Of a stretch of DNA of 35,558 nucleotides, positions 24,542-33,507 are shown piece by piece. Both the position numbers and the translations under genes were made by a program. The stretch lies in the NCBI GenBank assembly GCA_964561025.1, contig CAZLNM010000047.1:1-35558 (forward strand). The letters run 5' to 3'. Numbering within the stretch: the stretch's first letter is position 1; the number at the start of each line of letters is the position of its first letter. A model generated the notes under the pieces. That model was given only the letters and a program-made list of their open reading frames with translations, was not told the origin of the DNA and ran no database searches. Origin of the DNA: JAAZNF01 sp964561025. GTDB taxonomy: Bacteria > Myxococcota > B64-G9.

Positions 24542-25300
24542 ATGAAGCTCTCCGTCGCCTCCAAGACCGACATCGGCAAGAAGCGCAAGCACAACGAGGA
24601 CGCGTTGCTCGTAAAAACCGAGCTGGGCCTGTTCGGGGTGGCCGACGGCATGGGCGGGCACGCCGCGGGCGAGGTGGCCAGCAACGAGGCCCTGCAAGCG
24701 CTCTATGACACCATCCTGGCCAACCAGCAGACGCTCGACCAGTTCGACGGCGATGCCTCGGTGGAGCAGGCCGACGAGGTGCGGCGCATGCTGGAGTTCT
24801 CGGTGCGCAACGCCACCTACCAGGTGTTCGGCCTGAGCGAGGTGGATCCCGACCGCCGCGGCATGGGCACCACCCTCACCCTGCTCCTGTTGCGGCCCGG
24901 GGTGGCCTTCATCGCTCATGTGGGGGACAGCCGCCTGTACGTGCTGCGCCAGGGTGTGGTCAAGGTGGCCACCACCGACCACACCTTCGTGAACGCCCTG
25001 GTGCAGCAGGGCCGGCTCACCCCCGAGCAGGCGGCCAACTCCAAGTTCTCCAACGTGCTGCTGCGCGCGGTCGGCTCCAAGGACTACGTCGAGGTGGAGA
25101 CCCGCATGGTCCGCCACCAGGTTGGCGACGTGTTCGTGCTGTGCACCGACGGGTTGCACGGCTACCTGAAAAAGGGCGAGCTGGCCTCTGTGGTGGATCC
25201 GGCCGATCTCGAAGGGAGCGCGCAGCGGCTCATCGACCTCGCCAACGGGCGCGGGGGCAAGGACAACATCACCGTGGTGCTGGTGCGGGTGGACGAGTAG
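24542..25300 (+). CDS. PP2C/PPM-family serine/threonine protein phosphatase
   Basis: ATG 24542 follows AGGAG (24531-24535). The 252-residue cytosolic protein is a minimal PPM phosphatase with every metal-site motif: KRKHNEDALLV, GVADGMGGHAAGEVAS, GMGTTLTLLLL, AHVGDSRLYVLR, TTDHTFVNALVQQGRLT, VLCTDGLHGYL and GGKDNITVVLV. The aspartates in these motifs bind the two Mg/Mn ions. Such stand-alone enzymes (Stp/PrpC type) reverse phosphorylation by Hanks-type kinases on Ser/Thr. No kinase gene is adjacent in this window; Myxococcota usually encode many elsewhere. The gene ends 9 bp from the convergent aminotransferase gene. Confidence 0.95.
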   Translation: MKLSVASKTDIGKKRKHNEDALLVKTELGLFGVADGMGGHAAGEVASNEALQALYDTILANQQTLDQFDGDASVEQADEVRRMLEFSVRNATYQVFGLSEVDPDRRGMGTTLTLLLLRPGVAFIAHVGDSRLYVLRQGVVKVATTDHTFVNALVQQGRLTPEQAANSKFSNVLLRAVGSKDYVEVETRMVRHQVGDVFVLCTDGLHGYLKKGELASVVDPADLEGSAQRLIDLANGRGGKDNITVVLVRVDE

Positions 25301-25309
25301 GGGTCGGGT

Positions 25310-26383
25310 TCAGCCGATGCGCTCGACCCAGCCGAAGGGGTCGGGCTTCTTGCCGTACTGGATGTCCAGCAGAAAGTCGTACAGGCGCTGCGAGAGCGGC
25401 CCGGTCTTGCCGTCGGCCACGGTGTAGTTCTGGCCCTGGAAGTGGATGGTCGCCACCGGCGAGATGATGGCCGCGGTGCCGGTGCCGAAGACTTCCTTCA
25501 GCGCCCCGCTCTTTTGGGCGGAGATGACCTCGTCGATGCTGAACTTGCGCTCCACCACCGGCACGCCCCACTTGCGCAGGATCTGGATGACCGAGTCGCG
25601 GGTGATGCCGGGCAGGATGGAGCCGTCCAGGGGGCTGGTGGCCACCTCGTCGTCGAACATGAAGAAGATGTTCATGGTGCCGACTTCTTCGATGTACTTG
25701 CGGTGGATGGCGTCGAGCCACAGCACTTGGGAGAAGCCCTTCTGCTTGGCCTCCTTCTGGGCCAGCAGGCTCGCCGCGTAGTTGCCGCCGGTCTTGGCCT
25801 CGCCGATGCCGCCGCGCACCGCACGCACGTAGCGATCCGACACCCAGATGCTGACCGGGTTGAAGCCCTCGGGGTAGTAGGCGCCCACCGGGCCGATGAG
25901 GATGTAGAAGATGAAGTTGTCGGCCGGCTTCACCCCCAGGAAGGGGTCGACGCCGATGATGTTGGGCCGGATGTACAGGGCGCAGCCGGGGCTGTGCGGA
26001 ATCCAGTCGCGGTCGAGCAGCACGAGTTTTTTCAGCGCGTCGCTCACGAAGTCGAGGTCGATCTCCGGCATGACCAGCCGGCGGCAGGAGGCGTTCATGC
26101 GGCGCAGGTTGTCCCGGTGGCGGAAGAGGAAGATGCCGTCTTTTTCGCCCCGGTAGGCCTTCAGTCCCTCGAAGGCCTCCTGCCCGTAGTGCAGCACGGT
26201 GCAGGCCGGGTCCAGGGTCAGGGGATGGTAGGGTTCGATGCGGGCGTTGTGCCAGCCCTTGTCCGTGGAGTACTCCATCTGGAACATGTGGTCGGAGAAC
26301 ACGCGCCCGAAGCCCAGCTTGGAGTCGTCCTTGGGGATGGGCTTCTTCTTGGCCGGATCCACGGGAAGAACTCGCAGCTCCAT
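25310..26383 (-). CDS. ilvE: Branched-chain amino acid aminotransferase
   Basis: The 357-residue protein is a fold-IV PLP aminotransferase of the longer (eukaryote-like, class II) BCAT type. Motifs include FSDHMFQMEYS, GQEAFEGLKAYRG, FRHRDNLRRMNASCRRLVMP, YIRPNIIGVDPFLGVKP, the PLP-lysine segment GEAKTGGNYAASLLAQ (Lys197), VLWLDAIHRKYIEEVGTMN, LPGITRDSVIQI and FGTGTAAIISPV. It interconverts leucine, isoleucine and valine with their keto acids using glutamate. ATG 26383 is chosen because AAGGAC precedes it and the N-terminus then matches the family; the upstream extension has no homology. The gene follows the large exported protein gene by 58 bp in the same direction but is probably independent in function. 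Confidence 0.96.
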   Translation of the reverse strand: MELRVLPVDPAKKKPIPKDDSKLGFGRVFSDHMFQMEYSTDKGWHNARIEPYHPLTLDPACTVLHYGQEAFEGLKAYRGEKDGIFLFRHRDNLRRMNASCRRLVMPEIDLDFVSDALKKLVLLDRDWIPHSPGCALYIRPNIIGVDPFLGVKPADNFIFYILIGPVGAYYPEGFNPVSIWVSDRYVRAVRGGIGEAKTGGNYAASLLAQKEAKQKGFSQVLWLDAIHRKYIEEVGTMNIFFMFDDEVATSPLDGSILPGITRDSVIQILRKWGVPVVERKFSIDEVISAQKSGALKEVFGTGTAAIISPVATIHFQGQNYTVADGKTGPLSQRLYDFLLDIQYGKKPDPFGWVERIG

Positions 26384-26441
26384 ACCTGTGTCCTTTCCGG
26401 TTGAGGGTCCGATCTCCCTATAATCCCGACCCCGGAGCGGA

Positions 26442-29345
26442 TCAATAGTTTTGTGGCCGGCGGACAAGCGAAAGCTCGCTGTGCAAGCCCTCGGGAGTGA
26501 ACTCCATGGTGGCCCGCAGGGAGCGCAGTTCGCCGAGCAGGCGCGCAAGCTCCGAGTCGGCCGGGAGCGGATCGGGCCAGCTGGGCTCCCAGCGCGTGCC
26601 GGTCTGGGAGCCGGTCACCTCGTTGCGGTTGCGCTCGTAGCGGTAGCTGTTGCCCAGGGCGCTCTTGATCGAGTATCCCAGCACCGCCTCCGGGGAGAGC
26701 AGCGCCCCCGGCCCCAGCCCGACGAGGCGGGCCACCACGCCCAGCGTCTCGAGGTGCTCGAGCTCCGTGCGGCGCGCGCGCTCTGCGAGCTTTCGCTGGA
26801 GATAGGCCTGGGCGTGTTTTTTCCCGTCAACATCCAGCCGCAGCGCCAGGTGGCCCTGCCGCGCCGCGCCGAAGCGCTCGCTGGCGGGTTTGCCGCCGGG
26901 GGAGAGCGTGTTGTCCACCACGCGCTTGAGGGCCTCGAAGGAGGTGCTGAGGTAGAACATCTTCCCCACCGCCCCGTAGTAGATGGCCGCGTCGTGGAAC
27001 CCCGGATCAACGGCCGCGCCCTGGGCCCCGGCCCGGATGCGGGTGAAGGCGAAGTCCCGGTATTTCTCCGTGGGCTCGAACACCACCAGGTTGGGGGCGC
27101 TGGTGTCGACCAGCGACTTCAGCGCCACCAGGAAGGCGGTGAGCCCCAGCGGGTTCTTGACCTCGATGGCGGCCACCATGGGGATGTGGAAGAACTCGGC
27201 GGCCCGCTCGGGCTCCGCCTTGCGCGACAGCGCCGGGTGGTCCTCGATCCAGAACTCCACCCGCTCGCCGATCCACTCCACCGTGGCGCGGTTGCGGTCG
27301 GGCAGCAGGTTGACGGCGAAGGTCTGCAGGCGCTGGTAGTCTTCGCTCTTGGGGTTGAGGTGGGCGGCGAAGTGCGCCACCACGCCCTCGCCGCGGAAGA
27401 GCGGCTCCAGCTCGACCGCGGCGCCGCCGAAGAACTCCTTGGCGTGGTTGTACTCGCTGTGGTCCAGCAGCGGCAGGATGGTCACCGACAGCGCCAGGCG
27501 CTCGCGGGCGGTGATGCGGATGCCGATCGGGTCGAAGTACTGGCGCCAGTAGTCCTGGTAGTTGCGGCGGAACCTCTCGTACTCGTTCTTCTCCTGCTCG
27601 GTGACCTTGTCGATGGCGATCTCGCTGTTCGGCACCATGTCGCCGGGCCGGCCGTAGCGCTCGCTGCGGGCGGTGAAGGCCTGGGGGTCCCAGGTCAGCC
27701 GGTCGCCCGGCTCGAGCGCCAGATCGGCGCGGTCGATGACCCCGGCCTTCAGCATCTGCTCCAGGGTGGGGACCTTGGCCCCCGGGCGCTCGAAGAGGTA
27801 GAGCAGGGCGGCGTTTTTCACCATCTCCAGGGTGGTGAGCGTTTCCAGGCGGCGCTTCTCCGCGATGCGCAAGCGCGGCCCGGTGATGGCGCGCAGGAAG
27901 GGGTCGCTCAGGAACAAGAACCCGTCCTCCTCGGAGGCTCCCAGCGGAAACAAACTACGCATGTAGGCGAAGTCGAGCGCGGCCTTGAGCGACGGGCGCT
28001 TGCCGCGGGCGGCTTCGATGATGCGGACCAGCGCTTTGCGCGAGTTGGCGTACACGGCGTACTCGCCGAGCTTGGCCCGGTGGCAGCGCACCGCGCCGTC
28101 GGGGGTGGTGTAGGCCTCGATCTCCGTCTCCAGCTCGCGGGTGCGGCTCTCCCCGAGATCGGGGTGCGCGCGGCGGGCCTCGTCCAGGTAGCGGTTGACG
28201 GCCGCGAAGAACAGCGGCTCGGACTTGAGCCGGAACACGATGGCCAGGTCGGTGCCCTCGCGCAGGTACGGGTCGCTGCCGGTCAGCGCCAGGCTCTCGA
28301 CCACCGATTCGCCGAGCAGGGTGGAGAGCCACGAGGTGCGAAGACAGAGCTGGCGCTCCAGCTTCTCGCGGGCGCCGAAGTCCCGGCCGCCCAGGTCCAC
28401 CTCGGCCAGGATCGAGCCGCCCCAGCGGTCGGCGAAGTCCAAAAAGTCCTTCATGGCCTTGATGGTGGTGAAGCGCAGGTAGTACTGGTCCGCCGGGATG
28501 AGCCCGGCGATGGGCTCGATGGCGGGCGTCTTGCCGGCCAGCATCTTCTGCCAGGGGTGCTCGCGGATCTCCACGCCCGCAAGACGCGCAAGCGGAACGG
28601 TGCGCGCGCCGAGATCCGGCCGGGAGCCGCGCAGGCGATCGAGCTGCAGGCTCTCCTGTAGGGCGGTGGCCCCGGTGGTGATCTCGTACAGGCCCGGGCG
28701 TCCGACACCCCGGGGCGCGCGGCTCATGGCGCGGCCGGCGGCGCGGTTCAGCCGGGCGCGGGTCTTCTCGCCAGCGAAGGCGAAGAAACTCATGTCGCCG
28801 GGGGCCGGCGCCAGCGCGAAGAAGTCGGCCTCGGCCAGGCGCCAGGCGTCGAGCAGGTTGCGCCCGGGTCGCGCCTTGGTGAAATCGACCTTGAGCGGCA
28901 GGTAGGCGAAGCGTCCGCCGGGTTGCGGGCAGCGCAGCAAGAAGTCCTGGAGCTTACGGGTCTTCAGCTTGCCGACGAACACGGCCGGGTTGGGAAGACT
29001 GCTCTGCGCCTGCCAGCGCTCCGGCGGCGTGGTGTCGCCCGCCGCGGAGAACTCGCGAAAAACCAGGTAGGCGTTCTCGTCCTGGGGGACGAGCTCCAGA
29101 GAATCCGCCGGCCAGTACCCGTCGGCAGCCCACTCTTCCCAGTCGCTGCGGAAGACCGAGACGCCGGGGGGCACGTCCTGCGCAGGCCAGTTCACACACA
29201 CGCGGAAAAATGTTTCGCCCCCCCGGGTCTCGACGGCCGCCTCCTCGACCACGGCCGAACCCGGCGCCGATTGAGAAAATGCGCTCGCCGGAACGAGTTG
29301 CACAAAGAGCAAGGCGAAAAATGGCGGAAGAAATCGTCGTTCCAT
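26442..29345 (-). CDS. Large exported protein of unknown function
   Basis: ATG 29345 has AAGGAGGG upstream and starts a signal peptide (MERRFLPPFFALLFVQLVPASAFSQ); the protein is 967 residues and otherwise soluble. I recognise no catalytic motif. Local patterns such as LAIVFRLKSEPLFFAAVNRYLDEA, YAVYANSRKALVRIIEAARGK and MFYLSTSFEALKRVVDNTLS repeat the theme of a substrate-free scaffold (strand, ANS/STS, then helix with a basic end). They suggest two or three copies of a DUF3352-like alpha/beta unit, an impression rather than a match. Almost no cysteines are present, unlike the other exported proteins here. It is divergent from the SDH-type gene at 29525 across 179 bp. Role unknown; periplasmic or outer-membrane-associated is likely. 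Confidence 0.85.
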   Translation of the reverse strand: MERRFLPPFFALLFVQLVPASAFSQSAPGSAVVEEAAVETRGGETFFRVCVNWPAQDVPPGVSVFRSDWEEWAADGYWPADSLELVPQDENAYLVFREFSAAGDTTPPERWQAQSSLPNPAVFVGKLKTRKLQDFLLRCPQPGGRFAYLPLKVDFTKARPGRNLLDAWRLAEADFFALAPAPGDMSFFAFAGEKTRARLNRAAGRAMSRAPRGVGRPGLYEITTGATALQESLQLDRLRGSRPDLGARTVPLARLAGVEIREHPWQKMLAGKTPAIEPIAGLIPADQYYLRFTTIKAMKDFLDFADRWGGSILAEVDLGGRDFGAREKLERQLCLRTSWLSTLLGESVVESLALTGSDPYLREGTDLAIVFRLKSEPLFFAAVNRYLDEARRAHPDLGESRTRELETEIEAYTTPDGAVRCHRAKLGEYAVYANSRKALVRIIEAARGKRPSLKAALDFAYMRSLFPLGASEEDGFLFLSDPFLRAITGPRLRIAEKRRLETLTTLEMVKNAALLYLFERPGAKVPTLEQMLKAGVIDRADLALEPGDRLTWDPQAFTARSERYGRPGDMVPNSEIAIDKVTEQEKNEYERFRRNYQDYWRQYFDPIGIRITARERLALSVTILPLLDHSEYNHAKEFFGGAAVELEPLFRGEGVVAHFAAHLNPKSEDYQRLQTFAVNLLPDRNRATVEWIGERVEFWIEDHPALSRKAEPERAAEFFHIPMVAAIEVKNPLGLTAFLVALKSLVDTSAPNLVVFEPTEKYRDFAFTRIRAGAQGAAVDPGFHDAAIYYGAVGKMFYLSTSFEALKRVVDNTLSPGGKPASERFGAARQGHLALRLDVDGKKHAQAYLQRKLAERARRTELEHLETLGVVARLVGLGPGALLSPEAVLGYSIKSALGNSYRYERNRNEVTGSQTGTRWEPSWPDPLPADSELARLLGELRSLRATMEFTPEGLHSELSLVRRPQNY

Positions 29346-29524
29346 GGGACCCTCCTTGGGGCCGCGGGGCCGCATATAACGCGATGCAGCAAGAACGGTG
29401 CCACGATCCGCGCTCGCGCCTTTGTGCACCTTCATATCATCGCGCGGCCCGGTCCAAAAACTATTTGTTTTTCTCTGGAATTGCGCCATGGTCTGGGTAT
29501 CATGCGCCTATTCTGGGAGGCTCC

Positions 29525-30538
29525 ATGAGCGATCGACCCAAGCTGGCCATCAAGGCTCCGCCGGTTCTGTTCACCGCCACGCAGAAGATCGTGCGGCGCA
29601 TCCAGCAGCGTCTCCAGATCCCGTTCCTGAGCTACTGGAACTCGCCCGACGGCTCCATCTGCCAGAACGACGTGGTGGGCTTCTACGAGATCCTGCGCGG
29701 GCTCTCCCGCCAGAAGCGCATCGCGCTGTTCGTCAAGTCGGACGGCGGCTCGGGGCAGGCCTCGCTGCGCATCGTGCACCTTCTGCGCCAGTTCACCGAC
29801 AAGCTCTCGGTGCTGGTCCCGCTCAACTGCATCTCCGCCGGCACCATGCTGGCGCTGGGCGCGGACGAGATCCTGATGGGGCCCATGGCGTACCTCTCGG
29901 CGGTGGACACCAGCATCCGGCACGACCTGTCGCCGGTGGACGTGGACAACAGCCGGGTGCTGGTGAGCCAGGACGAGCTCACCCGCGTGGTCAACCTGTG
30001 GCGCCGCGAGCGCGCCCGCGGGCAGGACGCCACCAACCCCTACCACGCGCTGTACTCCTACGTGCACCCGCTGGTGGTGGGCGCGGTGGACCGGGCCTCC
30101 TCGCTGTCGATCAAGCTGTGCGAGGAGATCATGAGCTACCACATGCCGGACAAGAAACAGGCCTTGCACATCGCCCGCACCCTGAACAGCGCCTACCCCT
30201 CGCACGCCTACCCCATCACCCTCAAGGAGGCGCGCCGCATCGGGCTCAAGGTGCACACGCTGGAGCCCGAGCTCAACGAGCTCCTCATCGAGCTCAACGA
30301 GTTGTACAGCGAGATGGGGCAGCAGGCGGTGACCGACTTCGACGAGGAGAACAACCACCACAACGAGATCCTGAATATCCTGGAGCGCACCAACGTGCAG
30401 ATCTACTACCAGACCGACAAGGACTGGCACTACCGCAAGGAAGACCGGCGCTGGGTGTCGCTGAACGACAAGTCGAGCTGGCGCAAGATCGAGCGCAGCG
30501 GCGGCCGCACGCGCAAGTCCATCTTCCACATCCGCTAG
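29525..30538 (+). CDS. Clp/crotonase-fold SDH-type (serine dehydrogenase proteinase family) protein
   Basis: ATG 29525 has GGGAGG five bases upstream. The 337-residue protein has no signal peptide and resembles the SDH_sah family, ClpP/SppA-fold proteins. Landmarks: IPFLSYWNSPDGSICQNDV, LFVKSDGGSGQASLRIVHLLRQF (glycine-rich oxyanion strand), VLVPLNCISAGTMLALGADEILMGPMAYLSAVD with nucleophile candidate Ser104 in ISAGT, and HAYPITLKEARRIGLKV. The C-terminal 70 residues are charged and end in RKSIFHIR. Family members are thought to be serine proteases or peptidase-like enzymes, sometimes membrane-associated. Biochemistry is sparse. It probably forms an operon with the lipoprotein 37 bp downstream, which might be a partner or substrate. 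Confidence 0.9.
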   Translation: MSDRPKLAIKAPPVLFTATQKIVRRIQQRLQIPFLSYWNSPDGSICQNDVVGFYEILRGLSRQKRIALFVKSDGGSGQASLRIVHLLRQFTDKLSVLVPLNCISAGTMLALGADEILMGPMAYLSAVDTSIRHDLSPVDVDNSRVLVSQDELTRVVNLWRRERARGQDATNPYHALYSYVHPLVVGAVDRASSLSIKLCEEIMSYHMPDKKQALHIARTLNSAYPSHAYPITLKEARRIGLKVHTLEPELNELLIELNELYSEMGQQAVTDFDEENNHHNEILNILERTNVQIYYQTDKDWHYRKEDRRWVSLNDKSSWRKIERSGGRTRKSIFHIR

Positions 30539-30574
30539 CTGCCGGCGGCCGTGCCAAACCAGGGAGGGCGGGCC

Positions 30575-32644
30575 ATGAGAGCGAAAGAACGGTTCGGGCT
30601 GGTCGGGCGCGTGCTGCTGGCCGGCGCGCTGGCCGGCTGTGGCGCGGCTCCCGCCGCCATGGCGCCGGCGCCGACTCCACCCGCCGCGGCGGCCCCGGAC
30701 GGGCGCGTCTTGACGGCCACGGTGCAAGAGTCGAACCTGCTCATCCCCGACGAGCCGCTGGCCAAGGACTACCTCAGGAAAAAACTGCTCCAGGCCTTGA
30801 CGGAGCAGCTCGTGCCGCTCGGGTTCGACGCCGCCTCGGCGGCGCGTCTGGCCGCGGCCGGCCAGGTCGAGGAGTTTTCGGTCCGGCCCCATAAGGAGCA
30901 GGTCTTCGGGACCGGCGTGGAGGAGGGGAAGGTCCGCTTCGTCACGTTGTGGGACGTGGCGGGGAAGCTATCGCTGCGGCTCTCGGACGAGCAGGTGGCC
31001 GAGCTGGGGCGCGCGCTGGACGCGCTGCCGCGCACCTCGCTGGACGAGATCGAGGCGGTGGAGACCTACCTCGAGCGTTTCCGCTCGCTGCGCCCGGAGG
31101 CGGACCAGCTCGCGGGGTTGGACAAGGCCGTCGGCGATCGGCTGGCGGAGGCCCTGTCCGGCTTCCTCAAGGTCCAGCTCGCCACCCCGGCCTCGCCGGA
31201 GGACGAGTTCGAACAGGCGCTGGTGCGCGTGGCCCGGCCGCTGCGCAACTTCCGCAAGCGGCACCCGGGACACGCGGCCTTCGGCGAGCTGGAGAACGCC
31301 TTCCGGGTGGGGGCGCTGAAACGGCTGCGCGCGGTGCCGCTCGAGCCGAAGAACATCCCGGCGCTTCGCGCGCTGTTTTTGCGCTTTGCCGAGATGTGCG
31401 GGGACGAACTCGCCGAGTCGTACCAGTACCTGCGGCGCACCCTGGAGCTCGACTGGCGCAACCGCATCCAGCGCCAGGACGAGGGGGGCGTTCCGTTTCC
31501 CGAGCTGCGGCAGGACTTTCTGCTCTTCATGCAGGAGTTTCCGGGCTCCGACTTCTACCCGGAGCTCGAGCTGCGCTTTCTGTCTCGCTGGGTGGATTTT
31601 CTGCTGGCCCTGCGCCCGGCGGATGTGGAGGCGCTGAACGATCAGGTGGACCAGGTGAACCTGCTGGGAGAGCGGTTCCCGCGCTGCGCCCGGCTCGCCG
31701 AGATCCGCGCCGCCCTCGGGCAGCGCTGCGTCGAGCTGTTCTCGAACCTTGCCATCCCCGACCTCGAGCGGCTCAGGCGCGTCCAGGACACCCTGGCGCG
31801 CTGCGATCCGTTCATGGGCGCCGGCCTGGAGACCATGGCCATGCGCGAGCGCATCGCCCGCATCACGGAGAACCTCGAGCGGGCGCGCGACGACCGCGCC
31901 GAGCGGGAGGCGCTGAAGGATCTCACCTTCTTCATCGGCTGGGACGCGCGCATCGCCAAGCTCTCGTGGGGCAAGCCGCGCGCGGAGTTCCCGGGGCAGG
32001 CGGAGTTCGCCGCGGCCTGGGCGCAGGGGGCGGACGCCGGCAGCGAGTGCCACTGCTCGCTCGACCCGGAGGAGCCCTGCCGGGCCTTCGAGAGCGAGGG
32101 CTCTCACGGCGGGTTCGAGGTGGTGGCGCGCTTCTACCGGGAGCGGCTGCTGGGGGTGGACCTGTGCCAGGTGTTCACCGGGCCGGACCTCTCGGCCATC
32201 TACGGCTTCTTCGCGCGCCGCTACCCCAAGGCCCACACCAAGGCCCAGGCGGCCGCCTTCCTGGCCGGCGGCGGCGCGGTGCGCGAGGTGGCCTTCGGGC
32301 AGGGCCCGGGCCTGCGGGTGATCCTGGCGCGCGGCGCGGACACCTGCTCGGTCCGCTACCGCGACGGGGGCCTGCTCAAACAGCAGGAGCAGGACGAGCT
32401 GGCCGAGAAGAAGCGCAAGGAGGAGGAGGCCCGGCGCGCCCGCGAGGAGCGCGTCCGGCGCGGCTGGCAGCCGGGGGAGTGCGTGCAGTGGGACTGCGAG
32501 GCGAGCTGCGCCTTCCGGGGCACGGTGCGAAAGCGCGAGGAGCGGCGCTACCTGGTGGTGATCACCGCGGCCGAGGAGGAGGGGCGTCAGGTCGGCACCG
32601 CGGTGTGGGTGCGCGCCCAGGAACTCTACGACTGCCCGGAGTGA
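30575..32644 (+). CDS. Predicted lipoprotein of unknown function with C-terminal coiled coil and Cys cluster
   Basis: ATG 30575 follows AGGGAGGG and starts a lipoprotein signal with lipobox LAGC (Cys22), then an Ala/Pro linker. The 689-residue protein is mostly helical with many Leu/Arg/Glu heptads (about 60-450). Residues about 450-590 include a Cys-containing region (SECHCSLDPEEPCRAFE), and about 600-630 is a highly charged coiled coil (KKRKEEEARRAREERVRR). It ends in a small Cys-rich beta domain (ECVQWDCEASCAFRG ... ELYDCPE). No known domain is recognised. It is 36 bp from the SDH-type gene and likely co-transcribed. The envelope location does not match a cytosolic protease directly, so any interaction is speculative. 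Confidence 0.87.
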   Translation: MRAKERFGLVGRVLLAGALAGCGAAPAAMAPAPTPPAAAAPDGRVLTATVQESNLLIPDEPLAKDYLRKKLLQALTEQLVPLGFDAASAARLAAAGQVEEFSVRPHKEQVFGTGVEEGKVRFVTLWDVAGKLSLRLSDEQVAELGRALDALPRTSLDEIEAVETYLERFRSLRPEADQLAGLDKAVGDRLAEALSGFLKVQLATPASPEDEFEQALVRVARPLRNFRKRHPGHAAFGELENAFRVGALKRLRAVPLEPKNIPALRALFLRFAEMCGDELAESYQYLRRTLELDWRNRIQRQDEGGVPFPELRQDFLLFMQEFPGSDFYPELELRFLSRWVDFLLALRPADVEALNDQVDQVNLLGERFPRCARLAEIRAALGQRCVELFSNLAIPDLERLRRVQDTLARCDPFMGAGLETMAMRERIARITENLERARDDRAEREALKDLTFFIGWDARIAKLSWGKPRAEFPGQAEFAAAWAQGADAGSECHCSLDPEEPCRAFESEGSHGGFEVVARFYRERLLGVDLCQVFTGPDLSAIYGFFARRYPKAHTKAQAAAFLAGGGAVREVAFGQGPGLRVILARGADTCSVRYRDGGLLKQQEQDELAEKKRKEEEARRAREERVRRGWQPGECVQWDCEASCAFRGTVRKREERRYLVVITAAEEEGRQVGTAVWVRAQELYDCPE

Positions 32645-32660
32645 GAAGTCGGGGCCCGGA

Positions 32661-33329
32661 TCAGAAGCGGAGATCGAGGGACAGGCCCAGGCCCGCTGAC
32701 GCGCCAGAGCTCCGATATGCTGGGGGAGTGATCATGGGGGCCACGGTCACCTGGAGCCCGGCATCCTTGGGTTGAACGGTCGGAGGTGAGAGTCCCAGCC
32801 ACACCAGTTCCGCTACTGTCAAACCTGCCAATACACCGAGGCTGGCGAACATCAATGCCTTTTCAGGGCAGGATTCGGTCGACGAGTCGCATAGCTCGAT
32901 TTGCATCCACCGGTAGAAGGAGGTCACGACGGACAGTGCGCGGGCCATCGAGAAGAGAAAGCCTCGCAGCGAATGGCCCGTGTAGAAACTGCCGATTGAA
33001 GGACCCAGGGTAAGACCCACGCCGAGCAACACGAACCCGAATTCTTTTGCATCAGAGGTGGAGACCAGGCCTAGCCCGAGCGCGGAGGGCAAGATCGTGC
33101 TGCCGAATGAGAGGACCAAGGGGAGTCGTGTGTTCACCGGCTTCGGCTCTGGCTGGTCTAAGTTGGGATGTTCCTGGATAGGGGTCGGGTTGGAATTGGT
33201 GTGGAGTTCTTTCTGGGAATCCTTGCAAGTGCATCGCTGGTTATGTGCGGGATCGGATTGCTGGTCTGCACGCCATCCGTGGGCGCAACCAGACATCAAA
33301 AAGAGAGCGAGCAGGGTGGCCTTTTTCAC
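32661..33329 (-). CDS. Small lipoprotein with several hydrophobic segments, in a lower-GC patch
   Basis: The 222-residue product begins at GTG 33329 (MKKATLLALFLMSGC, lipobox MSGC, Cys15). There is no good ribosome site, which lowers confidence in the exact start. A hydrophilic linker (about 17-70, rich in Asn, Pro and Gln) is followed by three or four hydrophobic segments (LPLVLSFGSTILPSALGLGLV, FGFVLLGVGLTLGPSIGSFY, SLGVLAGLTVAELVWLGL). It ends GLGLSLDLRF, resembling an outer-membrane terminal strand. Counted lines of this gene are about 53-55% GC against roughly 70% around it, and codons are less G/C-ending. That suggests recent acquisition or relaxed selection. No family is recognised. 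Confidence 0.75.
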   Translation of the reverse strand: MKKATLLALFLMSGCAHGWRADQQSDPAHNQRCTCKDSQKELHTNSNPTPIQEHPNLDQPEPKPVNTRLPLVLSFGSTILPSALGLGLVSTSDAKEFGFVLLGVGLTLGPSIGSFYTGHSLRGFLFSMARALSVVTSFYRWMQIELCDSSTESCPEKALMFASLGVLAGLTVAELVWLGLSPPTVQPKDAGLQVTVAPMITPPAYRSSGASAGLGLSLDLRF

Positions 33330-33507
33330 GGTTGGTTAGAAATGCAAGGCCCATGCCAGGGAGGCTTATGCATTCACTATGCGACCAGAATGCAATTCCG
33401 GGAGCGGACTCCGTGAAACCGGGGTACATTGGTATCCGGAATTCACAACGGGCGCCCTGATGGAGTCGGGCAGTTCACCATTCGGAATCGCGCGGCCGCA
33501 ATCGGAG

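Noticed and set aside
26451..28661. Long plus-strand frame opposite the large exported protein
   Set aside because: Low-complexity Gly/Ala/Val/Arg product without start signals; shadow of the minus-strand gene.
29346..29524. Promoter for the SDH-type gene (TATCAT at 29498)
   Set aside because: The -10-like hexamer has no -35 at a workable spacing.
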